A program made the position numbers and the translations under genes. Below the pieces are notes generated by a model that had not been told where the DNA came from, ran no database searches, and saw nothing but the letters and a program-made list of their open reading frames with translations. Positions 46,478 to 53,031 of a stretch of DNA of 62,863 bases are shown one piece after another (position 1 is the stretch's first letter; every line of letters starts with the position of its first letter). The DNA is from an uncultured Prevotellaceae bacterium (lineage in GTDB: Bacteria; Bacteroidota; Bacteroidia; Bacteroidales; Bacteroidaceae), in assembly GCA_902801155.1 (NCBI GenBank), contig CADCHG010000020.1, forward strand, positions 1 to 62,863, given 5' to 3'.

Positions 46478-48433
46478 ATGAAATCAAAGATATTTTTAGC
46501 TGGAGCAGTAATGATGATGGGCATTGGCTTCACATCATGTGACAATGCGCTTGATGAACATCCACGAGCAATCATCACTCCAGATTATTTCAATACAAAG
46601 TCTGGCATAGAGAAGGGTATCAACGCGCTATATGCCAACCTTCGTAATACTTGGGGACAGGGTTACTACTTCAACTCTCTTGAGACTGGTACAGACGAAT
46701 ACACTTACGGACAGTCTGCCGACGAGAACTTCAAGTGTATGGATATGACGGCTGACGTTTCACCTCTTACACCTTCAAATTGTCGTGCTGACGTTCTTTG
46801 GAACAACGCTTTCATCGACATCAATACAGCAAATGTTGTAATTGAGAAAGGTAAGGAGCTCGGTATGGATGAAAGCTTGATTGCAGAGGCCAATTTCTTC
46901 CGTGCATTAGATTACTTTGAGCTTGTTCAGACTTTTGGCGGCGTACCATTGGATCTCGGTGCTGGTGAACTTAAGTTCAATGATTCTCCAAACCGTGAAA
47001 GTAAGCGTAATACCGTACCAGAGGTTTATAAGGCAATCTTCGATGACTTGGTTTATGCTGTTGAGACTCTCCCTGACAAGTCTCGTATGACAGGTACCGT
47101 AACAAAGACAACAGCACGTCTGTTCCTTGCTAAGGCTTACCTCACATACGCTTGGTGGCTTGAGAACCCAAACAACATCCCAACATACCCAGAGTGCACA
47201 CGTGATGCAAGCAAGGCTAAGGATTATTTCCAGAAGGCTTATGACACAGCAGTAGAAGCAATCAACAATCCTGCGGGATATGGTCTTCAGCCTGCTTTCT
47301 TTGATACTTTCTATGGTCCTAATGATCGTAACTCTGAGATTCTTCTCTATGCTGACCACACAGCTCAGAATGAGTACTATAATGGTGGTGTAGGCTATGG
47401 TTACGGTAGTGGTGCTGCTCCTGACAACTTCTCTCACTGGATGAACCGCTGGAACTACACTAATGCTCGTGCCGTTACAGCTGATGGCAAGCAAACCGAC
47501 CCTCTCAAGCGTGAGGCTGCTGCAAGCTATGATCGTCCTTGGACACGTATGGCAACTCCTTGTGAGGTTCCTGCTATGTTCACGGATAAGAATATCGACT
47601 CACGTTTTGAAACTACCTTCGTTACAACATTCTTCGGAAACTGGAATAAGGGAGGTGATGCAACAGCGTCTTATACTTGTGCTAATGGCATGCCTGTAAA
47701 GAATGGTGAGGTTGTACTTACATTCTATGGTGAGAATGACCCAGAGGTTGTTTACAAGGCAAATCAGAGCGGTATAGCTGCTGGTGAGAAGCCAGGCGTT
47801 GCATCATGGATTATCACTCCTGACCACCTCACACGTATTGCATACCTCAACGTATGGAAGAATGGTTATTACAACGAGACTGACGATGGTACAGGCCTCG
47901 GACAGCCTAATGGTGCAAACCCACGTCCTGCAAACATTGCCCGTTTTGCAGAGTTCTACTTCATCGCTGCTGAGGCTGCTGTGAAAGGTGCAACAGTACA
48001 GGGTGACATGACTGCCTACAACCTTATCAACGTAATCCGTGCTCGTGCAGGTAAGTGGAGAATCGCTGCTAATGCCGACAAGGATCAGAGAGACATTCAG
48101 GCAGGTCCTAAGTATCTTGACGTATATGAGGATCATAGTGCAGAGATGGTGGCTGCAACTCCTAAGGATATCACTATCGACTACATCCTTGACGAGCGTT
48201 TCCGCGAGTTCTATGGTGAGGGTCTCCGTTGGTGGGATCTCGTTCGTACTCAGAAGTGGGAAGAAAAAGCAAGCACATACACCATAGGTGGTAATGATTA
48301 TGGTTCTGCTGTAGAGAAACATACTCGTGAGATTAAGAAATCTTACTACCTCCGTCCAATTCCACAGGGTCAGATTGACGCTCTTCAGATGAATGCTGAC
48401 AAAAAGGCTGCATACCAGAACCCTGGATATTGA
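46478..48433 (+). CDS. SusD-like (RagB) outer-membrane glycan-binding lipoprotein
   Basis: 651 aa; lipoprotein signal with lipobox GFTSC (C21). The N-terminal TPR-type helices (ITPDYFNTKSGIEKGINALY, EANFFRALDYFELVQTFGG) and the C-terminal signature (YILDERFREFYGEGLRWWDLVR, KKSYYLRPIPQGQID) are diagnostic of SusD/RagB. It forms the lid of the SusC transporter and delivers glycan. The gap to SusC holds a short low-complexity stretch (AGATTAAAG words), and a terminator follows at 48484. Confidence 0.95.
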   Translation: MKSKIFLAGAVMMMGIGFTSCDNALDEHPRAIITPDYFNTKSGIEKGINALYANLRNTWGQGYYFNSLETGTDEYTYGQSADENFKCMDMTADVSPLTPSNCRADVLWNNAFIDINTANVVIEKGKELGMDESLIAEANFFRALDYFELVQTFGGVPLDLGAGELKFNDSPNRESKRNTVPEVYKAIFDDLVYAVETLPDKSRMTGTVTKTTARLFLAKAYLTYAWWLENPNNIPTYPECTRDASKAKDYFQKAYDTAVEAINNPAGYGLQPAFFDTFYGPNDRNSEILLYADHTAQNEYYNGGVGYGYGSGAAPDNFSHWMNRWNYTNARAVTADGKQTDPLKREAAASYDRPWTRMATPCEVPAMFTDKNIDSRFETTFVTTFFGNWNKGGDATASYTCANGMPVKNGEVVLTFYGENDPEVVYKANQSGIAAGEKPGVASWIITPDHLTRIAYLNVWKNGYYNETDDGTGLGQPNGANPRPANIARFAEFYFIAAEAAVKGATVQGDMTAYNLINVIRARAGKWRIAANADKDQRDIQAGPKYLDVYEDHSAEMVAATPKDITIDYILDERFREFYGEGLRWWDLVRTQKWEEKASTYTIGGNDYGSAVEKHTREIKKSYYLRPIPQGQIDALQMNADKKAAYQNPGY

Positions 48434-48483
48434 TTTTATGATAAGGATTAGTTAATACGGGATAATATAATATCCCACATTAT

Positions 48484-48533
48484 GAGAGTGACAGGCTCTG
48501 TTTTTGCCAGAACTGTCACTCTCTTTCTTTTTT
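48484..48533 (+). terminator. Terminator after SusD
   Basis: GAGAGTGACAG (48484-48494) pairs perfectly with CTGTCACTCTC (48513-48523), followed by TTTCTTTTTT. Confidence 0.85.
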
Positions 48534-48554
48534 CATAAGTATGTACATAATTAT

Positions 48555-48735
48555 TTAACGTGAGTTCGATGACTTGCTTCAGCTTGATGAACTTTGCGAA
48601 GAACTTGCTTTAGCTTGTTGAGCCTTAGTGAAAAAAATTTCTACTTGTATATTATTGATTATCATATGGTAGAAGGAGCTCAGAAGGAGCGACACCTAAA
48701 AGGGCAGTCCGTTAGGGCTGTTATATTTAACAATT
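48555..48735. repeat. Dispersed repeat with MITE-type end and small hairpins, copy 3
   Basis: It begins TTAACGTGAGTTCGATGA (48555-48572) and continues with CTTGCTTCAGCTTGATGA words, TATTATTGATTATCATATGG, hairpin GCTCAGAAGGAGC (48678-48690) and hairpin CAGTCCGTTAGGGCTG (48705-48720). It is collinear with 62684-62830. A matching right TIR is not seen. It marks the left border of island 2. Confidence 0.6.
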
Positions 48736-48832
48736 ACAGGGTAAAAACAGTCCATGATAAGACGAAAAACACCTCAATCTTTTCTATCTAATTAAGAACA
48801 CAATATGGGAATAACCGAACAAGCTAAGCTTC

Positions 48833-48901
48833 AAAAGGGATCGAATTCGATCCCTTTTATAAAATTCAGCCCTCGTTACATCATAGTAGCGAGGGCTGAA
48901 T
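48833..48901. terminator. Two strong hairpins upstream of the nuclease promoter
   Basis: AAAAGGGATCG-AATT-CGATCCCTTTT (about 48833-48858) is a perfect palindrome, and TTCAGCCCTCG ... CGAGGGCTGAA (about 48867-48901) is a second. A 52-codon frame starting at 48804 crosses both but shows no family resemblance. They most likely insulate the nuclease gene from upstream transcription. Confidence 0.5.
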
Positions 48902-48971
48902 ATTGTTATGTGATGTTCAAACTTTTTATTTACATTAGATTATGTAAAAACACGAAATAATTACGGAAATA

Positions 48972-49003
48972 TTTGGGAATCTCAACAATAATATTTATTT
49001 TTG
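48972..49003 (+). promoter_or_regulatory. Promoter of the Cas12/TnpB-like nuclease gene
   Basis: TTTG (48972-48975), a 20-nt spacer, TATTTTTG (48996-49003), then CAG. The in-frame TTG at 49001 lies inside the -7 box, so it cannot be the start; the ATG at 49031, about 20 nt past the expected transcription start, is chosen. Confidence 0.75.
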
Positions 49004-49030
49004 CAGAAAATCCAAGACAAGAAACACAGT

Positions 49031-50515
49031 ATGGCAAGAGAGAATGAAAATTCTAGTTGTTTTGTTGTTACTTTCCCGTTGAAAACGGAGAAGTGGCAAG
49101 AGGATAGAATTGATAAGATTCTAACCTTGCTTACTGTGCGCTATCGTGAAAAGCAGAAAATACTGTTAGACAGATATATACACTTATCCCATTCTCCAGA
49201 ATTCAAGGAAGCGAAAAATGCAGGATTAAAGGCATTTCGCGACTTTATGAATGAGCATAAGTTCACGAAATTTGATATTCAAAAGGTGTTTAGCGATTCA
49301 AGTCTGTCAAAATCAGCCACCACCGACGTAATGCTTACCCATGGCATAAACTCAGACATCATGGAGGAACTATCACATCGTGCTTGGAGTGCATGGGAAA
49401 AGAAACTATACGGACAGGGAAAGTTCATCAGACTTGACAATGAAGTAAACATTTTCAAAAGCAGAAGGCATAAAGAACATATCACAGGTTTTGAATACTC
49501 ATTCACAGATATGACCTTATCAATGAATGCAACAAAACCTAAGAAGCACACAATGTTCACTATTCCGTTTGTAGTAAACCGTAAAAGTGAATATGAAGCC
49601 TATGCTTTAGGTTGTGAGGTTAGAAACATCGCCATTGTGCGCCAACAGATTAGAGGCAAGAACAAATACTATGTTCAATTCTCATTTGCCGGCACTCCAT
49701 ACAACAAAGGTCGAAAAATAGGTACTGGCATCGTGGGTATTGACCCAGGTCCAAGTAAGATAGCCATTGTTAGCGATAGCGAAATACGCATAACTACGCT
49801 TGCCCCTTCTGTAAAGCGAGATGAAAGAGCCGTATGCCGTATGCAACGTAAACTTGACCGTAGCCGTCGTGCTACTAATCCTGATAACTACAACGACGAC
49901 GGCACTATAAAGCGTGGAATAAAACTGAAATTTGATAAATCAAATTCATACAAACGTACACAGGCAAAATTGGCAGACACTCAACGAAAACTTGCAGCCA
50001 AGCGGAAAATCGACCATAATATCCTTGCCAACGAAATAATAGCTATGGGTAATGAATTCCATGTAGAGAACAACTCTTTCAAGAGTATGCAGGCACGTAG
50101 CAAGGAAACTAAGAAGAACGACAAGGGCAAGAACTTGAGCAAGAAACGATTTGGCAAGTCTTTGGCAAATCGCGCTCCTTCTGAACTATTGACAATATTG
50201 AAGAATAAAGTCTGCCAATATGCAGATGGAGAATATGTAGATATTCCTTCGGGCGTTTCTTGCACACAGTTCGATTTTACTAATGGTGAGTTTACTAAAC
50301 ACGAACTGAAAGAACGCATTATAACCACATCAGACGGCTTTGTGCATGACCGGGATGCCCTTGCAGCCTTCAATATGCGCTTTGTTAATAGACAGAGAAT
50401 TGAAGGCAAGAAAAAAGTCGAAAAGAACAAAGAGAACTTTGACCTTCAGGCAATGACCAAAGCCTATAAGCAGTTCTGTGCACTTGAAGAAAACATAAAA
50501 AATCGGGACAAATAA
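49031..50515 (+). CDS. Compact TnpB/Cas12-like RNA-guided nuclease (RuvC, no zinc ribbon)
   Basis: 494 aa. A mainly helical N-terminal half (about 1-225) is followed by a split RuvC fold: RuvC-I GIDPGPSKIAIV (D238), a basic Arg/Lys-rich segment (QRKLDRSRR, 272-280, and coiled helices to about 325), RuvC-II NEFHVENNSFKSMQ (E346) and RuvC-III VHDRDALAAFNM (D440/D442). The order and spacing are those of TnpB and Cas12, and all three acidic positions are present. The four-Cys zinc ribbon that TnpB carries between RuvC-II and RuvC-III is absent: only C395 and C411 remain. There is no tnpA, cas1 or cas2 nearby. The gene is followed by a structured segment and a CRISPR array on the same strand. I read it as a miniature type V effector, or a TnpB derivative captured by a CRISPR array. 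The exact subtype cannot be assigned by eye. Confidence 0.85.
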   Translation: MARENENSSCFVVTFPLKTEKWQEDRIDKILTLLTVRYREKQKILLDRYIHLSHSPEFKEAKNAGLKAFRDFMNEHKFTKFDIQKVFSDSSLSKSATTDVMLTHGINSDIMEELSHRAWSAWEKKLYGQGKFIRLDNEVNIFKSRRHKEHITGFEYSFTDMTLSMNATKPKKHTMFTIPFVVNRKSEYEAYALGCEVRNIAIVRQQIRGKNKYYVQFSFAGTPYNKGRKIGTGIVGIDPGPSKIAIVSDSEIRITTLAPSVKRDERAVCRMQRKLDRSRRATNPDNYNDDGTIKRGIKLKFDKSNSYKRTQAKLADTQRKLAAKRKIDHNILANEIIAMGNEFHVENNSFKSMQARSKETKKNDKGKNLSKKRFGKSLANRAPSELLTILKNKVCQYADGEYVDIPSGVSCTQFDFTNGEFTKHELKERIITTSDGFVHDRDALAAFNMRFVNRQRIEGKKKVEKNKENFDLQAMTKAYKQFCALEENIKNRDK

Positions 50516-50718
50516 TTGATGCTTCGAGCATCTAAAATATAAATTGGGAATTGTATTCCCGAAATGAGCGCTAATTGGTACAGTGGTATCATTGCTCATC
50601 AAAAGATGAATTGGAACATTAGCGAACTTCATCTCGTTTCTTCACCTTTGGTTTAGAAAGGTAATGAAGTGAAGGCTTTTTAGTACAATCATCTTACCCC
50701 TATCTTGGTGATACTATG
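50516..50718 (+). ncRNA. Putative tracrRNA or omega-RNA-like scaffold
   Basis: The segment between the nuclease stop and the array has dense potential structure: GATGCT/AGCATC (50518-50532), GGGAAT/ATTCCC (50546-50560), a long-range stem GAAATGAG-CGCTAAT (50561-50575) with ATTAGCG (50618-50624) and CTCGTTTC (50633-50640), an inner TCATC/GATGA hairpin (50596-50609), and CTTCAC-CTTT with AAAG/GTGAAG (50640-50674). TTTTT follows at 50677-50681. TTACCCCT (50694-50701) is complementary to repeat positions 22-29 (AGGGGTAA). A second imperfect anti-repeat, CCCTC-tgt-AATTT, lies at 50719-50731. There is no ORF. The T-run could instead make the last hairpin a terminator of the nuclease gene. Confidence 0.6.
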
Positions 50719-50735
50719 CCCTCTGTAATTTATCA

Positions 50736-51032
50736 GGTGTTTATCGTCTAAAATTGAGGGGTAAATACAGGTAACCTGTTCAACGGTAAACAGCGGAGGA
50801 GGTGTTTATCGTCTAAAATTGAGGGGTAAATACAGGTACTTGAAGATTGTGGATGAATTGAAGAAGGTGTTTATCGTCTAAAATTGAGGGGTAAATACAG
50901 GTAAATTGACTGCATCCTATCTCCCACCGCAGGTGTTTATCGTCTAAAATTGAGGGGTAAATACAGGACTATGCACACATCCTGAGCCATGCCGCGGGTG
51001 TTTATCACCTAAAATTGAGGGGAAGAAATACG
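50736..51032 (+). CRISPR. Five-repeat CRISPR array (36-nt repeats, 29-30-nt spacers)
   Basis: Repeats at 50736-50771, 50801-50836, 50866-50901 and 50932-50967 are identical over 36 nt (start GGTGTTTATCG, middle TCTAAAATTGAG, end GGGGTAAATACAGG). The fifth (50997-51032) is degenerate in its 3' half. Spacers are 29, 29, 30 and 29 nt and unrelated to each other: 50772-50800, 50837-50865, 50902-50931 and 50968-50996. Within the repeat, positions 2-10 (GTGTTTATC) can pair with 25-33 (GGTAAATAC), giving 9 bp with two G-U pairs. The degenerate last repeat puts the leader on the left, next to the nuclease gene. A first spacer base T in three of four cases might make the repeat 37 nt. Confidence 0.92.
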
Positions 51033-51112
51033 TGGCAAATACGGGAGACAACACGTTATCAGAAGTGTTTTCCCCTTTGCCCAAATAAATAAATATTATA
51101 ATACAAAATAAT

Positions 51113-52534
51113 ATGTTGAGAAATAGACTTCCAGAAATAGAGATTCCAGAAGACAATCCTTTCAAGAATGACAAGTTGGATAGAAAAACATATGCGGACA
51201 TTTTTATCAAATTGATAAAAATGTATTACTCCACAGGTTGTGTTATTGCACTTAATGGTGAATGGGGTTCTGGAAAAACCACGTTTGTAAAAATGGTTCA
51301 GCAGGAACTAAAAAACATAGGAGCACACCCTTTGTATTTTAACGCATGGAAGAATGACTATGTTTCTGATCCCTTAATTGCATTACTATCCGGATTAAAA
51401 GAGGTATGCCCAGATTCAAGCAAATGGGATAAATTTATTGCTAATGTTGGTAAAATTTCATTGGCAACAGGAAAAGTTATGCTAAATGGAGCTATCAGAA
51501 ACATATCTGGGGTTTCTGCTGATGCCCTATTGGCAGGCACCGACGAGATAGGGAAACTATTAGAAAAAAACATTAACGAATTTGCAGAACAAAAGAAAAC
51601 GTTTCAAGATTTCCGTAAATCTCTTCAGGATTATATTGCAGATAATAGTTCTGAAAATAATCCAGTTGTATTTTTCATTGACGAACTCGACAGATGTAGC
51701 CCAAAGTTTGCAGTTCTTGTATTGGAAAGAATAAAACATCTTTTTGATATTCCAAACATCGTTTTCGTTTTATCAGTCAATAAAAAACAGTTAGGATATG
51801 CTGTGCAAGGCTATTATGGTAGTGCAAATATTGACGCAGACAATTATTTGCGTCGTTTTATTGATATTGAATACACCCTTCCACAACCTAATATAAATGT
51901 ATTCTGCCATTATCTATATGACATATATAAATTTGAAAATGTATTCATGAATAAAAGCAGAATGCAGTTCCCTGGATTACAAAATGATGCTGATAATTTC
52001 AAGAAAATAGCCCCAATACTTATTTCATCATCAAAATTAGATTTTCGTACGGCAGACAAAATTTATGCACATACACGTCTAGTATTAATGGAATTTGATA
52101 CGAACAAACATATCTATCCTAATGTATTCTTTCTTTTATGCTATTTAAAGATAGTTAATTCTGACCTATATTACAAAATCTTTAATAGAAAATATAAGCT
52201 ACAAGAATTGTTGGACGAAATAGAAAATCTCTTCCCTTTAGAGTTGCTTGAGAAAACTGAAGAATACGATTCACCTTCGGTGGTAATGACTCCTACAATT
52301 GCTTCGTTGATATTAATGTATAATTTAGATGAAGATGGAGTTGAGCAAATAAATTTAAGAGATATTGATGGTGACAATCAGCCATCTATCAAAACAAAGC
52401 ATATAGACTCAAAAACTTTTTATGATATAATCACATGGAATTACAATCAGCGTAGTAGAATTGTTCCATTGTCATATATATTGAAAAAAATTGAGATACA
52501 GGAGAAAATTCAATTTGATAAATATAATGAATAG
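51113..52534 (+). CDS. KAP-family P-loop NTPase
   Basis: 473 aa. Walker A is GEWGSGKTT (49-57) and Walker B is VVFFIDELDRC (185-195). KAP-type features include the FNAWKNDYVSDPL segment after Walker A and the RIKHLFDIPNIVFVLSVNKK strand-helix. No clear transmembrane helices or signal peptide are visible, unlike many KAP proteins. The region 105-160 is amphipathic. It starts 80 bp after the last CRISPR repeat on the same strand, with no convincing promoter in the gap, so it may be cotranscribed with the array. KAP NTPases occur in anti-phage systems; an accessory role here is inference. Base composition is more AT-rich than in the PUL genes. Confidence 0.82.
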   Translation: MLRNRLPEIEIPEDNPFKNDKLDRKTYADIFIKLIKMYYSTGCVIALNGEWGSGKTTFVKMVQQELKNIGAHPLYFNAWKNDYVSDPLIALLSGLKEVCPDSSKWDKFIANVGKISLATGKVMLNGAIRNISGVSADALLAGTDEIGKLLEKNINEFAEQKKTFQDFRKSLQDYIADNSSENNPVVFFIDELDRCSPKFAVLVLERIKHLFDIPNIVFVLSVNKKQLGYAVQGYYGSANIDADNYLRRFIDIEYTLPQPNINVFCHYLYDIYKFENVFMNKSRMQFPGLQNDADNFKKIAPILISSSKLDFRTADKIYAHTRLVLMEFDTNKHIYPNVFFLLCYLKIVNSDLYYKIFNRKYKLQELLDEIENLFPLELLEKTEEYDSPSVVMTPTIASLILMYNLDEDGVEQINLRDIDGDNQPSIKTKHIDSKTFYDIITWNYNQRSRIVPLSYILKKIEIQEKIQFDKYNE

Positions 52535-52560
52535 TCTGCAAGATTAATCTTAGGTTTGAT

Positions 52561-52680
52561 TCCCATGTACCTCCCATGTAAGTCTTATGTAACTCCTATG
52601 TAGGTCCCATTTTCCTCCCATTCATAGGAACGGACTTGAAACGGATTTGAAACGGACCTGTAACGGACTTACAACGGAGG
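52561..52680. repeat. 11-bp tandem repeat array B, two opposed blocks
   Basis: The first block has TCCCATGTACC, TCCCATGTAAG, TCTTATGTAAC and TCCTATGTAGG. The second has AACGGACTTGA, AACGGATTTGA, AACGGACCTGT and AACGGACTTAC. They are separated by TTTTCCTCCCATTCATAGG. It is the counterpart of array A and is again followed by a GGTGTAATAC array. Confidence 0.7.
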
Positions 52681-52710
52681 CGAAGGATGTTATAATGTCC
52701 TTTCTGGATG

Positions 52711-53003
52711 GGTGTAATACTCTTAAAATGAAAAAATCAAAAAGTTTTTTAAGGGGGTATTACACCTTTTGTTGTTGTGTGTAATATTTCTGCTGATTAT
52801 CAGCACGTTAGATGCGGTGTAATACCCTTGAAAGTATTACACCATTTCGGGCGATTTGATGTAATACTGGTGTAATATTTTCGAGGGTATTACACCAAGG
52901 TAAACGAATTGACATACAGACGTTTAGAGTGCTTAAAACAGCAAAGGTGTAATACTCGGTGTTGAAAACTTTTTTCAAAAAGTATTACACCGACTATTAC
53001 ACC
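52711..53003. repeat. GGTGTAATAC inverted-repeat array, copy B
   Basis: Inverted pairs at 52711-52720/52757-52766, 52816-52825/52834-52843, 52869-52878/52887-52896 (one base changed) and 52946-52955/52982-52991, plus TATTACACC at 52995-53003. Pair order, spacing and several inter-pair blocks match copy A, but no VirE gene follows; the array ends 29 bp from the stop codon of a convergent GH43 gene. Confidence 0.8.
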
Positions 53004-53031
53004 AATTAATCGAGTTTGCGTAAAAGATTTT

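Noticed and set aside
48804-48962. 52-codon frame upstream of the nuclease
   Set aside because: It runs through two strong hairpins and has no family resemblance; a terminator or insulator reading is simpler.
49001-49030. TTG start giving a 504-aa nuclease
   Set aside because: The TTG is part of the -7 box TATTTTTG (48996-49003), upstream of the expected transcription start; the ATG at 49031 fits better.
49031-50515. Ordinary IS605/IS1341 transposon TnpB
   Set aside because: No tnpA, no recognisable LE/RE ends, no zinc ribbon, and a repeat-spacer array follows instead of a transposon end.
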